Source: Bin87 sp963668585 (GTDB taxonomy: Bacteria; Chloroflexota; Dehalococcoidia; Lucifugimonadales; UBA3495). From it: a stretch of DNA of 64,000 bases. The notes beneath the pieces are model-generated. The model ran no database searches. It was not told the DNA's origin and worked only from the letters and a program-made list of their open reading frames with translations. Location: the NCBI GenBank assembly GCA_963668585.1, contig OY764869.1:2914001-2978000 (forward strand), given 5' to 3'. A program made the translations under genes and the position numbers. Positions within the stretch are counted from its first letter, which is position 1; every line of letters begins with the position of its first letter. Positions 16,031 through 24,463 of this stretch are shown here, one piece after another.

Positions 16031-17491
16031 TCACGAAACCGCGGTCTCCAGCGACTGCTTGGAGAAATCAAGCTGCACCGGAACCGGATAGTTCCCTGTG
16101 AAGCACGCGTCGCAGAATCCACCCTGCTTGCCGCGGGCCACGTTCATCAAGCCGTTGACGCTCAGGTACCCGAGGGTGTCCGCGCCGGTCAAAACGCGTA
16201 TCTCATCAATGGACTTGTTGGCGGCGATCAATTCGTTCCGGGTGGCCATGTCAACGCCCAGGTAGCAGGGATGCTTGATGGGCGGAGCGCAAACCCTGAG
16301 ATGGATTTCGGTTGCGCCAGCCTTCCGCAGCAATTCCACCACGTGCGGAGTCGTGGTGCCACGCACAATGCTGTCGTCAACGACCACCAGACGCTTGCCC
16401 CGCAGCACCGACGGCATCGGGTTGAATTTCTGACGTACGCCCCGGTCCCGGCGTTGTTGCTCCGGTTCGATGAAAGTGCGCCCCACGTAACGATTTCGCA
16501 CCAGGCCGTTGGCGAAGGGAATCCCGGATTCCTTGGCGAAGCCAACTGCCGCTGACGTTGACGAGTCCGGAATGCCGATCACCAGGTCGGCTTCAACGGG
16601 ATGTTCACGTGCCAACTTGGCTCCCATCTCCTCGCGAACGGTGTGCATAAGCCGGTCGTCCATCATGCTGTCGGGCCGAGCGAAATAGATCCACTCGAAC
16701 ACGCACAGCGCCCGGGGCCGGCGTTCGCCTCCCTGATACACCTCGGAGTGGATCCCCTGTTCCGTTATGATTACCACCTCGCCGGGTTCCAGTTCGCGCA
16801 CAAATTCCGCCTGCATATGGTCGAGGGCACAGGTTTCGGACGCGAAAACCCAACCTTGGCCGTTCTCTCCGGGCAGCCGGCCAAGGCAAAGCGGCCGTAT
16901 CCCCAACGGGTCGCGCGCCGCAATCAGAGCGTCGGGCGTCAGCATTGCCAGGGAGTAGGCCCCCTGCATCTTCCGCATCCCTGAAAATACCCGCTCGGGC
17001 CAGGTGGACCCGTGGGCATTGGCCAAAAGGTGCGCGATCACCTCGGTGTCCGTGGTGGTGTCAAACCGGCACCCCCACGAGTTTTGCGCATCTTCCCGCA
17101 ACTGCACCGAGTTGATGATGTTGCCATTGTGGGCTATGGCCAGTGGGCCGTTGCTGCCATGAACCACCAGGGGTTGCGCATTGCAGGCGTCGCTGGCGCC
17201 GGTGGTCGAATAGCGCGTATGGCCGATTGCCATTTCGCCGGTGGTCCGGTCGAGATCGCCGTCTTGGAACGCCTCCGACACCAGGCCCATCCCGGTATGG
17301 ACCCGGATCGAACCCTGGTCGGATGTCGCGACTCCAGCGGATTCCTGGCCGCGGTGCTGCAAAGCGAAGAGCCCGATCGCCGCCAGCGTCGCGCTGTGGC
17401 TCCCCGGACTGTATATGCCTACGATCCCGCACTCGTCGCGCGGGTGGTCGAAGTGGTCGCCGTCCGGGTGGCCGGACCAATGCACGCTCAT
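16031..17491 (-). CDS. purF: Amidophosphoribosyltransferase
   Basis: The 486-residue product catalyses the first committed step of purine synthesis. A 20-residue propeptide precedes Cys21 (DECGIVGIY), which becomes the N-terminal nucleophile of the glutaminase domain after cleavage. LQHRGQESAG and the IGHTRYSTTG region follow. The phosphoribosyltransferase domain has the PRPP motif VVVDDSIVRGTT. C-terminal CDACFTGNYP with upstream Cys is consistent with the B. subtilis-type [4Fe-4S] enzyme. It leads the purine operon, and the promoter at 17498-17526 places the transcript start at or next to its ATG. Confidence 0.97.
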   Translation of the reverse strand: MSVHWSGHPDGDHFDHPRDECGIVGIYSPGSHSATLAAIGLFALQHRGQESAGVATSDQGSIRVHTGMGLVSEAFQDGDLDRTTGEMAIGHTRYSTTGASDACNAQPLVVHGSNGPLAIAHNGNIINSVQLREDAQNSWGCRFDTTTDTEVIAHLLANAHGSTWPERVFSGMRKMQGAYSLAMLTPDALIAARDPLGIRPLCLGRLPGENGQGWVFASETCALDHMQAEFVRELEPGEVVIITEQGIHSEVYQGGERRPRALCVFEWIYFARPDSMMDDRLMHTVREEMGAKLAREHPVEADLVIGIPDSSTSAAVGFAKESGIPFANGLVRNRYVGRTFIEPEQQRRDRGVRQKFNPMPSVLRGKRLVVVDDSIVRGTTTPHVVELLRKAGATEIHLRVCAPPIKHPCYLGVDMATRNELIAANKSIDEIRVLTGADTLGYLSVNGLMNVARGKQGGFCDACFTGNYPVPVQLDFSKQSLETAVS

Positions 17492-17497
17492 GTCTGC

Positions 17498-17526
17498 ATT
17501 CTATTGGGCATACCCTTTCGGGTCAA
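17498..17526 (-). promoter_or_regulatory. purF operon promoter, apparently leaderless
   Basis: On the minus strand TTGACC (17521-17526) and TAGAAT (17498-17503) are exactly 17 bases apart. Only 6 bases separate the -10 box from the purF ATG, so the transcript should start at the ATG itself. No ribosome binding site is visible. Confidence 0.65.
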
Positions 17527-17666
17527 CGCCGGAATTTGGACAGCCTGGGCCTTTCAATCATTGGACAGCGGTGACGCTGTGAGTCGGTGTTTTGACAACC
17601 TCTGGGTATGTGTGACGCACGCGCGCGTACCGTTGGCAACCCGTGGCTGCACGGCGGAGTCGTTCG

Positions 17667-18509
17667 TCAGTCGCGGTCCAGGATGATCTGCACTTTTCGG
17701 CCTTCCCCAAATCCGACGCTTTCGGTGCGTATGCCGTCCTTGGAGTCCAGGAAAACGTGAATCACCCGGCGGTCGGAAGGTGGCATGGGCTCCAGCGTAA
17801 TGCTGCGCCCCGTTTCCAAAACGCGGTTGGCGACCCGGTCGGCCATTTCCCGCAACGAATCTTCCCGTCGCTGCCGGTACTGCTCCACATCCAGGGCAAC
17901 CCGGATGCCGTCCTGTTCGAATTGCTGCCGGACGATACTCTGTACGATGAACTGCAACGACTGCAGGGTGTTCCCCCGGCGGCCAATGAGCAACCCGGAA
18001 TCGGGACCGTTGATGTCGATCACCGGCCCGCCGGTGAATTCGTCGTGGTCCGACCGAAGGGTGACCTCCACCTCTGCGCCCACCGATTCCAGGATCCGCT
18101 CCACGGCTTGCACCGCGGCGCCGGCAGGGGTGTCGGCTGAGATCGGAGGGATTGGGGCCCGTTCCCGTTCTTCGTACTCGTCGTCATCCCGTTCCGGCTC
18201 TTCGTACTCGTCGTCATCCCGTTCCGGCTCTTCGTACTCGGCGTCGTCCCGTTCCGGCTCTTCGTACTCGGCGTCGGCCTGTTCATCGACTGCGTCGTCG
18301 CTGTCGGCTGCGTCCTCGGGGTCGTCTTCACCTCCGCCTCCCAGGCGCGTCACCCTGACCTCTGCCAGTTCGCCGCCGATGCCCAGGAATCCCTGGCGGC
18401 CCCTATTTAGTATTTCGACCTCTACCTCGCTGCGGTCGACGCCGAGCGCTGCGAGCGCCTGCTCTTCGGCCTCTTCGACGGTTCTCCCGGTTTGCACTAT
18501 CTGATCCAT
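17667..18509 (-). CDS. jag: RNA-binding protein Jag/KhpB (Jag_N, KH, R3H)
   Basis: The 280-residue product has the Jag-N domain (QTGRTVEEAEEQALAALG, RGRQGFLGIGG), a central acidic repeat, a KH domain (VIDINGPDSGLLIGRRGNTL) and an R3H domain (RQRREDSLREMADRVANRV). Jag/KhpB binds RNA and is linked to cell division and membrane protein biogenesis in Firmicutes. The acidic region holds four near-copies of DAEYEEPERD, encoded by a 30-bp tandem repeat at 18161-18280. The start at ATG 18509 has AGGAGA upstream and lies inside yidC, overlapping it by 107 bases in another frame. Confidence 0.92.
   Translation of the reverse strand: MDQIVQTGRTVEEAEEQALAALGVDRSEVEVEILNRGRQGFLGIGGELAEVRVTRLGGGGEDDPEDAADSDDAVDEQADAEYEEPERDDAEYEEPERDDDEYEEPERDDDEYEERERAPIPPISADTPAGAAVQAVERILESVGAEVEVTLRSDHDEFTGGPVIDINGPDSGLLIGRRGNTLQSLQFIVQSIVRQQFEQDGIRVALDVEQYRQRREDSLREMADRVANRVLETGRSITLEPMPPSDRRVIHVFLDSKDGIRTESVGFGEGRKVQIILDRD
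18161..18280 (-). repeat. 30-bp tandem repeat inside jag
   Basis: Three complete units begin at 18171, 18201 and 18231, with partial units on both sides. Each encodes a DAEYEEPERD-like decapeptide. Unit-to-unit differences are few, suggesting recent copy-number change. Confidence 0.9.
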
Positions 18510-19332
18510 CGCTTCTACTCTCCTGTGGGTCGGGAGCAACGGCTGCCGGCGCAGTTTCGCCAGGTTCCTGGTTACGTCGTGGGAACAACGGGAACAGCGG
18601 GCCCCAACCGGTTATAAAGTATTGGATACCGATGCCAATGAGGTTGGATACCACCCAGTACAGCGGAAGACCGCTGGGCCAACCCAAAGAGAATGCCCCC
18701 AGGAATATTGGCATCATCCACAGCATCATCGTTTGACTGGACTGCTGACGCGGGTCGGGGGACGGCATCTGAGTCATTTTCTGCTGCACCCAGGTGGTGA
18801 CGGCTACCAATACCGGCATCACAATGGGCGACGGGTCTGGCCGGCTCAGATCCAGCCAGAGGAAATTGCTGTTGACCGGCACAGCCGCATGGATCGGGAC
18901 GAACGTTATCCACGGATACAGTTTGTCCGACAGATTCACCAGGTCTTCCGGGTTGTTGAAAAGGGTCTGGATCAACACCCGGAACAATCCGATCAGGATC
19001 GGCATCTGGACAATCAGCGGCCCCAGGCAGCCAATCGGGTTGACCCCGCTTTCCCGGTACAGCCGCATGGTCTCCTGCGAGATGCGTTGGCGGTCGCCTT
19101 CGTAGCGTTCCTGGATCTCCCGGACCTTGGGCTGCAACCCAGTCATGGATCGCATCTGCCGCAACTGTCGGACCGTCAGCGGAATCGTCACCACCCTGAC
19201 CAGCACTGTGAAGGCGATGATCGCAACGCCCATCTGCGAGAAGCACAGCACGTACAACACCAAAAGGGTGTTGAGCATAGGCCGGATGATAACTTCGTTC
19301 CAAATCAGAACGAATATGGACAGAAATTCCAC
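18403..19332 (-). CDS. yidC: Membrane protein insertase YidC/Oxa1
   Basis: The 309-residue product is the core Oxa1-type insertase. A first membrane segment (LIWNEVIIRPMLNTLLVLYV) precedes the hydrophilic hairpin RQLRQMRSMTGLQPKVREIQ, after which come further segments with NPIGCLGPLIVQMPILIGLF and LPLYWVVSNLIGIGIQYFI. It inserts small membrane proteins and helps SecYEG. The last 60 residues are very basic (RRRGRRAGARSARRRPQRGR), a ribosome-binding tail as in other YidC without the large periplasmic domain. That tail is encoded in the same DNA as the start of jag. The start codon is GTG at 19330-19332. Confidence 0.94.
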   Translation of the reverse strand: MEFLSIFVLIWNEVIIRPMLNTLLVLYVLCFSQMGVAIIAFTVLVRVVTIPLTVRQLRQMRSMTGLQPKVREIQERYEGDRQRISQETMRLYRESGVNPIGCLGPLIVQMPILIGLFRVLIQTLFNNPEDLVNLSDKLYPWITFVPIHAAVPVNSNFLWLDLSRPDPSPIVMPVLVAVTTWVQQKMTQMPSPDPRQQSSQTMMLWMMPIFLGAFSLGWPSGLPLYWVVSNLIGIGIQYFITGWGPLFPLFPRRNQEPGETAPAAVAPDPQESRSDGSDSANRENRRRGRRAGARSARRRPQRGRGRNTK

Positions 19333-19372
19333 TGGTTACGACCTGTTCACTGCCTGCGCAGCAGCAATTCCC

Positions 19373-20590
19373 CTAGTTGCATCTCGTGTTGTCGTTGGTG
19401 TCGTAACACCACAGTATATTGATGCCGGACCGCACCTGGACCCTGCGCACGGTGCCATCGTCCGAACCAACATACACCGAGTCGGCAGGTTCCGGGAGTC
19501 CCGAAACGATGCGATCCGGCGGGCTGGACAGTGGAGCCTTGATTTCACCCTCGCCAACAGACAGCGACGCTATCTCCTGGCCCGCGCCGTGGGCGGTTTG
19601 GGTCGCGCGCAGCACCGACAACCTTCCTTCCATTGTCGCCACGACCATGCCTCTTTCCAGCAGGATCGGACTGGAAACGATTGGGGCGCCCAGGTCGTAT
19701 TCCCAGCGCAGGATTCCGTTGTCATCCAGCGCATATACCTTGCCGTCCATTGCCGGCGCATAGATCGTGCTGCCGGACGACACTGGCGTCGCCCACCACC
19801 AGTTGCCCGCCTGGAACTGCCAACGGAGTTGTCCATCGTTCAATCCCAAGGCATAGAGCTGGCGGTCAAAGGATCCGATTATGAGCATATTTTTGTGGAT
19901 CAGTGGCCGGGCGACGACCGCAGCGCCGGTTTCAAACTGCCAAATCAGGGCCCCGGTATCCAGGCTTACCGCATACACGTTTCCGTCCTGCGAGCCGAAA
20001 TACGCAACGCCATTGCGAAGCACAGGCGTGGACCAGACCTCGCCTTCGGTACGGAATGGAGACCAATGCAGCCCTTCGCCCGTGAACGCGTTGTAGGCAT
20101 AGAGCCCGCCGTCTTCGGAACCCACCGCCACGATGCCACCGGCCTCGTCCAGCGCCGGGCTTCCGACCAGCGGCACCACATCTTCCGATTCGATCTGAGG
20201 CCGTCGCCAGGCGGTTGCCGCCGCTCCTCCCCCTGCGGGAGTTTCGATGGCATACAGGTAGCCGTCAATCCCGGATACGTACAGATACCTGCCGACTGCC
20301 GGGTTGTTGTAAGTCCCGAGGAAACCGTCCTCTCCGCCAACGGAGGAGACCCAACGGGTGCTGACTCCCTCAGGCCCCAGGTCGTTGAGCGCATAAACCT
20401 GCCCGTTCAGAGTGGTGGCGTACACAACACCATCGGCTCCCGAAACCGCGCCCCAGCCGTTGGTGGACGCGCCCAAATTGGGCCGGCAGCCAATGGCGGC
20501 GAGGCAAATGAACGCAGTCACGGCCAACAATACCATTGGCAACGACAGGTTGCGCCGGGGTTTGCGGAAGGGCGGGAAGGTTAGTGGCAT
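19373..20590 (-). CDS. PQQ-like beta-propeller lipoprotein (BamB-like)
   Basis: The 405-residue product starts with a lipoprotein signal (VTAFICLAAIGC) and continues as repeated propeller blades, each with a G-x-V-Y-A-L/V-type strand: VVYATTLNGQVYALN, YLYVSGIDGYLYAIE, AYFGSQDGNVYAVS, IYAPAMDGKVYALDD. Blades of this type occur in BamB and PQQ dehydrogenases, but no PQQ-binding residues stand out. It lies between yidD and yidC, so a role in protein export or assembly at the membrane is plausible. The start at 20590 is set by the signal peptide; the longer frame overlaps yidD. Confidence 0.85.
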   Translation of the reverse strand: MPLTFPPFRKPRRNLSLPMVLLAVTAFICLAAIGCRPNLGASTNGWGAVSGADGVVYATTLNGQVYALNDLGPEGVSTRWVSSVGGEDGFLGTYNNPAVGRYLYVSGIDGYLYAIETPAGGGAAATAWRRPQIESEDVVPLVGSPALDEAGGIVAVGSEDGGLYAYNAFTGEGLHWSPFRTEGEVWSTPVLRNGVAYFGSQDGNVYAVSLDTGALIWQFETGAAVVARPLIHKNMLIIGSFDRQLYALGLNDGQLRWQFQAGNWWWATPVSSGSTIYAPAMDGKVYALDDNGILRWEYDLGAPIVSSPILLERGMVVATMEGRLSVLRATQTAHGAGQEIASLSVGEGEIKAPLSSPPDRIVSGLPEPADSVYVGSDDGTVRRVQVRSGINILWCYDTNDNTRCN

Positions 20591-20622
20591 CTCGGTCAAT
20601 GTGCCCGTTTGTTCTCGGTCAT

Positions 20623-20832
20623 TCAGGTGACCGGGTCGTAGCCGGTCCCGCCCATGGGACGGCAGCGCAGGATGCGTTTTAATCCCATCCAGCAGCCCCG
20701 GGCAACACCGTATTGTTCGACGGCTTCCGCTGCATATTGGGAGCAGGTGGGTTGGAATCGGCACATCGCCGGCAGGTAGGGCGACACCACCTGCTGATAC
20801 AACCGGATAGTTCGGATGGCCACGGCTTTCAT
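20623..20832 (-). CDS. yidD: Membrane protein insertion efficiency factor YidD
   Basis: The 69-residue product is the small, membrane-associated helper found between rnpA and yidC. Its hallmark is VSPYLPAMCRFQPTCSQYA with the three-Cys pattern, then GLKRILRCRPMGGTGYDPV. I start at ATG 20830-20832, which overlaps the rnpA stop as ATGA, giving the family length. The longer frame to 20949 is not used. Confidence 0.95.
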   Translation of the reverse strand: MKAVAIRTIRLYQQVVSPYLPAMCRFQPTCSQYAAEAVEQYGVARGCWMGLKRILRCRPMGGTGYDPVT

Positions 20833-21173
20833 GCCAGAGGCTCCGACTTTCCCAGCTTGGAGCGGCGCATCAGGTTGTGCACGGCGTGTTGCAGTTGTGC
20901 GAAGTCCGCTTCGCCGGCGCCACGACGCGCCATGATTATGGTGTCCCAACCGGCATGGAAGTCGGTCTGACGCACAACTTCGCGCAACCGCCGCTTGACA
21001 CGATTCCTCAACACGGCATTCCCCACCCGCTTTCCGGCAACGAAACAGAACCTGGAATGGTCCAGACCGTTTGGATGCCAGCGAAACACCAACAGGTTAT
21101 TGGCCGCGCTGCGTCCCTGACGGTGAATGGTTGAAATGCGAGCGTCCCCGGCAAGCCGGTGTTGTCTTAGCAT
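20829..21173 (-). CDS. rnpA: Ribonuclease P protein component
   Basis: The 114-residue basic product assists the RNase P RNA in maturing tRNA 5' ends. The RNR signature is present as GNAVLRNRVKRRLREVVRQ, preceded by FCFVAGKRVGNAV and followed by the YDTIIMARRGA-type strand (here WDTIIMARRGAGEADF). It follows rpmH by 44 bases and overlaps yidD by 4, so the pair is translationally coupled. The rnpB RNA gene is not in this window. Confidence 0.95.
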   Translation of the reverse strand: MLRQHRLAGDARISTIHRQGRSAANNLLVFRWHPNGLDHSRFCFVAGKRVGNAVLRNRVKRRLREVVRQTDFHAGWDTIIMARRGAGEADFAQLQHAVHNLMRRSKLGKSEPLA

Positions 21174-21217
21174 CGACGTTCAACGTCCGGCTGCGCCTGG
21201 GCGGAGCGACAGGTCTG

Positions 21218-21355
21218 CTACACGGACAACCGGTGCCGGCCTTTGAACCGGCGCCGGCGCAAAACTGCTCGACCGTCTGAAGTTCGGGAACGAGAACGGA
21301 AGCCGTGCACGCGTGCGCGGCGTCGTTTTTTGGGCTGATAAGTTCGTTTTGGCAT
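21218..21355 (-). CDS. rpmH: 50S ribosomal protein L34
   Basis: This 45-codon gene is too short for most gene callers but is unmistakable. The product starts MPKRTYQPKKRRRARVHGF, continues RSRTSDGRAVLRRRRFKG and ends RHRLSV. L34 is a small basic protein of the large ribosomal subunit. A GGAG motif lies 8 bases before the ATG at 21353-21355, and a strong promoter lies 23 bases further up. It leads rpmH-rnpA-yidD-PQQ-yidC-jag. Confidence 0.97.
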   Translation of the reverse strand: MPKRTYQPKKRRRARVHGFRSRSRTSDGRAVLRRRRFKGRHRLSV

Positions 21356-21377
21356 TCTGATACTCCGGCGGCATTCA

Positions 21378-21406
21378 ATACTACTGCCATTGCACTATCG
21401 CGTCAA
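21378..21406 (-). promoter_or_regulatory. rpmH operon promoter
   Basis: On the minus strand TTGACG (21401-21406) and TAGTAT (21378-21383) are 17 bases apart, with the -10 box 22 bases before the rpmH ATG. Confidence 0.7.
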
Positions 21407-21635
21407 GAATTATGCCAGCCTCATTCCATGATTGCCCCAAGCATCTGGACCGTGTCGAAGGATCACAAGGATCATTCAGAAGACGCCGAAGGATTGACCT
21501 GAGCGTGCCGATGGGAGACTGCCGGTTGGTCGGGAAACATTTCGGGAGAGACGCCGTTTTTCCGTCCAATAAATCAAAATACCCATGCTCATCGTGCCGG
21601 CGCGACCAAAAAGCCGCGCCGATTGCCCAACATGG

Positions 21636-21664
21636 TTACGTTACACGGATGCCGGCGTTATAAT
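21636..21664 (+). promoter_or_regulatory. Promoter of the small membrane protein gene
   Basis: TTACGT (21636-21641) and TATAAT (21659-21664) are 17 bases apart; the proposed ATG follows after 49 bases. Confidence 0.5.
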
Positions 21665-21713
21665 CCCTCACGTACCGCTTCGCCCACGCCCAACTTGTTT
21701 CGGATGTACGACA

Positions 21714-22103
21714 ATGAAGGAACGTTACGAACAGGAAATCGAACAGCTGCTCAGCGAGCTGGAATCCGAACGTCCGGAGAGCGCGGGTGAACCGGCCCCT
21801 GTCGATTCCCCACCGCCGTTGGACGATCAGCCGTCCCCATTCGCTCCTAAGCCAAAATTCAACGTCCGCATGATATCCCCCGGCAAGCTGGCGTTGATCG
21901 GGCTCGCCGTGGCGGTCATCGGGTTGTTGCTCCCGGTGCTGAAATGGATTTCATTCGCCGGTATCGCGATCATGGTGGTGGCAATCGTCTGGATGGTCCT
22001 GGAGCGCATGGGCTCGCGGCCGCCTTCCTATTGGCGCGGCCGGCCCATTGATGAGGCGCCCCAGGGAACATGGCAGCGCTTTCGCCGCTGGCTGACCCGG
22101 TAA
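21714..22103 (+). CDS. Small membrane protein with acidic N-terminus, function unknown
   Basis: The 129-residue product has three parts: an acidic coiled N-terminus (KERYEQEIEQLLSELESERPE), a Pro-rich linker, and two adjacent membrane helices (LALIGLAVAVIGLLLPVL and ISFAGIAIMVVAIVWMVL), followed by a basic, Trp-rich tail. I do not recognise a family, though similar small proteins occur widely in Chloroflexota. The frame extends upstream to 21585, but ATG 21714 fits the promoter at 21636-21664. It converges on the gamma-glutamyltransferase gene with no gap. Confidence 0.7.
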   Translation: MKERYEQEIEQLLSELESERPESAGEPAPVDSPPPLDDQPSPFAPKPKFNVRMISPGKLALIGLAVAVIGLLLPVLKWISFAGIAIMVVAIVWMVLERMGSRPPSYWRGRPIDEAPQGTWQRFRRWLTR

Positions 22104-23705
22104 TTACCAGCCCACCGCCGCGCCGTCCTTGCGCGGCTCGCTGCCTCCGCTCAAAACGCCGGAATCGGGGTCGCGGCTGACTATCTGTCCGCCGCCCATG
22201 CCGCCCGCGCCGCCGCGCCCGGGGCCGTGCATCACGTTCACGCGGTGCCCCCGGCGGTGCAGTTCCGCGACGACCTCACTGCTAACGTCGCCCTCCAGCC
22301 ACACCGAATCGCCCACCACCTGGAAACGCAGGGCATCCAGCGCACTCTGCGAATCCATGCCGAAGTCAACCATATTGGATATGACCTGCAGGTGCCCCTG
22401 CGGCTGCATGAATCCGCCCATCACGCCATAGCTCAGCCAAAGATCGTTGTCCCTGGTCGCCATCGCCGGGATGATCGTATGGAAAGGCCGCTTGCCCCCG
22501 GCGAGGGCATTGGGATGCTCCGGGTCCAGTTCAAACAGGGATGCCCGGTTGTGCAATACGACCCCGGTGCCCGGGGCCACCAGACCCGAACCGAAGTTGG
22601 CGAACACGCTGTTGATCAACGAGCACGCATTGCCATCCCCATCAATCACGCTGATATACACCGTGTCGCTCCCAGCGACCATCTTGCCGTAAGGGGCGGT
22701 CTGCATGGCCGTTTGGGGGTCGATAAGACGACGTCGCCTGTCGGCGTACTCCCGGGACGTCCACATCGTCACCGGGACTTCGGCGCAACGCGGGTCCGCC
22801 AGATATTCGAAGGCGTCCGCGAATCCCAACCGGGTGGCCTCTATCAGATGATGGTAACGGTCCGGGCTCTGCTCGCCCATGCTGGCAATGTCGAAACCCT
22901 CCGTTATGTTGAGCGCTTCCAACGCGACGATGCCCTGGCCGTTGGGCGGACATTCCCAGCAGGTGACGCCGCGATAGTCCGTCTTGATCGGTTCGTCCCA
23001 GTCGGAGTGATGGCTCGCCAGGTCGTCTTCGCTGAGCCATCCACCCTGCTCCTGCACGAAGTTCGCCATAGCCCGCGCTATCGGCCCGTTGTAGAACCCT
23101 TCGCTGCCAACCTCGGCGACCGTGCGCAGAGTGTTGGCCAGCGTCGGTATCCGCATCATCTCGCCTTCGCGTGGGCCCCTGCCATTGGTCAACAGTTCCT
23201 GACCCGAGGGAAAGGCCGCCAGTTTCTCCTCCTGCTGTTGCCACTGGTACGCGATGATGTCGCTGACGGGAAAACCGTTTTCGGCGTAGTCAATGGCCGG
23301 TTCCAGAGCGTCGGCCAGGCTGATTGTTCCCTCCGACTGCAGCAGAACTTCCCAACCGTGAACAGTGCCGGGGACGGAAACCGACAATGGCCCAAAACCC
23401 GGCATCCTGTTGCGTCCCTGCTTTTTGAGTTCTTCGATGCTGGCGGCCATGGGCGCCCGACCGCTGCCGTTCAACGCCAACATTTGCTTTTCCGACGCCT
23501 TCCAAATCAGCGCAAACAGGTCTCCCCCAACGCCGGTGGACATTGGCTCTACCACGTTCAGCGTGGCGGCAGTGGCGACTGCGGCATCAACCGCGTTGCC
23601 GCCGGCCATCAGGATGCGCAGCCCGGCCATTGCGGCCAGAGGCTGGCTGGTGGCGACCATACCCTTGGTTGCATGGACGGTGGAACGGCGAGAATTGAAG
23701 AACAT
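22104..23705 (-). CDS. Gamma-glutamyltransferase-family protein
   Basis: The 533-residue product is an Ntn-hydrolase. The large-subunit part begins TKGMVATSQPLAAMAGLRIL with GGNAVDAAVATAATLNVVEP and GVGGDLFALIW. The small subunit would begin at the Thr of SDTVYISVIDGDGNA, the autocleavage site and nucleophile, followed by NSVFANFGSGLV. There is no signal peptide, so it is probably cytosolic and may be an acylase-like member rather than glutathione-degrading GGT. The C-terminus (GGAGGMGGGQIVSRDPDSG) is typical. Confidence 0.9.
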   Translation of the reverse strand: MFFNSRRSTVHATKGMVATSQPLAAMAGLRILMAGGNAVDAAVATAATLNVVEPMSTGVGGDLFALIWKASEKQMLALNGSGRAPMAASIEELKKQGRNRMPGFGPLSVSVPGTVHGWEVLLQSEGTISLADALEPAIDYAENGFPVSDIIAYQWQQQEEKLAAFPSGQELLTNGRGPREGEMMRIPTLANTLRTVAEVGSEGFYNGPIARAMANFVQEQGGWLSEDDLASHHSDWDEPIKTDYRGVTCWECPPNGQGIVALEALNITEGFDIASMGEQSPDRYHHLIEATRLGFADAFEYLADPRCAEVPVTMWTSREYADRRRRLIDPQTAMQTAPYGKMVAGSDTVYISVIDGDGNACSLINSVFANFGSGLVAPGTGVVLHNRASLFELDPEHPNALAGGKRPFHTIIPAMATRDNDLWLSYGVMGGFMQPQGHLQVISNMVDFGMDSQSALDALRFQVVGDSVWLEGDVSSEVVAELHRRGHRVNVMHGPGRGGAGGMGGGQIVSRDPDSGVLSGGSEPRKDGAAVGW

Positions 23706-24003
23706 GGAACAACTCCGATGGCGGTGCGCGGTTCGTATTGTCCATCTTTGTACACCCGCTCCAGTGGATTGACAAGACTGCTCCCGGTAGGCTGCTCAGC
23801 GCGACCCAATCTTGTTGAGGCCGCCGGTTCCTGCGGCAATCGCCCGGCCATTGCGTGACCCGAATGTCCTGGGCGTGTAGATGGGCGAGTGGGTGGCAGT
23901 GATTGCACATTGCATCAACAATCGCTGGTTCTGGTCGAGACGCCAGGGCCACTCTCTTATCGACGATAGTCGAGGCAATCCGCCCATCCCAAGCCCGACA
24001 TAC

Positions 24004-24028
24004 GCCCATCATGAGCCTGTCGAAGGGC
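24004..24028 (+). repeat. Dispersed repeat core, copy C
   Basis: GCCCATCATGAGCCTGTCGA followed by AGG matches the core of copies A and B with one or two changes. The rest of the repeat is not recognisable here. Confidence 0.5.
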
Positions 24029-24111
24029 AAACACCCGCCGCAGGAACTCCCAGTCGCAATCCCATCATCCTGTCATCCTGTATATCCTGTCTATCCCTGT
24101 AAAATAATCCC

Positions 24112-24140
24112 TTGACACCACCAATACGAACGTATATCCT
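24112..24140 (+). promoter_or_regulatory. Strong promoter without an obvious gene
   Basis: A consensus TTGACA (24112-24117) and TATCCT (24135-24140) are 17 bases apart in an AT-richer island. No coding frame starts within the next 600 bases on this strand until icd, so it may drive a non-coding RNA or a long leader. Confidence 0.5.
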
Positions 24141-24417
24141 AATACCGTCTAGATCAAGCAGCTGCTCCATCCCAACCCCAGAGAGGCAGATTTCCGGATC
24201 GACGGCCAACCCCGTCAGCAACAAATCGCAACCGGTCCAGGTGGCAATTCGCCGATATCCGACCAACGTACTCACCGGCGGTGCCGCACTGGGCCACCGG
24301 GATTGTTCGGGCCCGCGTGGTAGGGACTCAACCAAATAGTCCTGCGACCACGGAACTGCCGTTCAAATAGTTGCGTACCGGCCGTGCGCTGACAACGATC
24401 CGGAATCCCGCCTCTCA

Positions 24418-24463
24418 CACCAACCCAAAACCAACCAACCGCCAACCAACGAACCACCAACCG
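24418..24463 (-). repeat. GGTTGG-rich run
   Basis: On the minus strand about nine GG or GGG doublets are spaced by two to five bases, mostly as GGTTGG. It is next to a hairpin in which GGGG and CCCC blocks pair (about 24465-24486). A two-layer quadruplex is possible. Confidence 0.5.

Larger units (their letters stand above)
21356..21713. other. Divergent intergenic region, 358 bp
   Basis: It holds the rpmH promoter on one side and a candidate plus-strand promoter on the other. I looked for DnaA boxes because rpmH often lies near the origin. I saw no TTATCCACA-like cluster and no AT-rich stretch. A short GATCACAAGGATCATT segment recurs in loose form elsewhere. Confidence 0.6.

Noticed and set aside
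18161..18280. Regular 30-bp repeats looked like a CRISPR array.
   Set aside because: The units are directly adjacent with no spacers and are in frame within jag.
21356..21713. Possible replication origin next to rpmH.
   Set aside because: No DnaA box cluster, no AT-rich unwinding element, and no dnaA or dnaN in the window.
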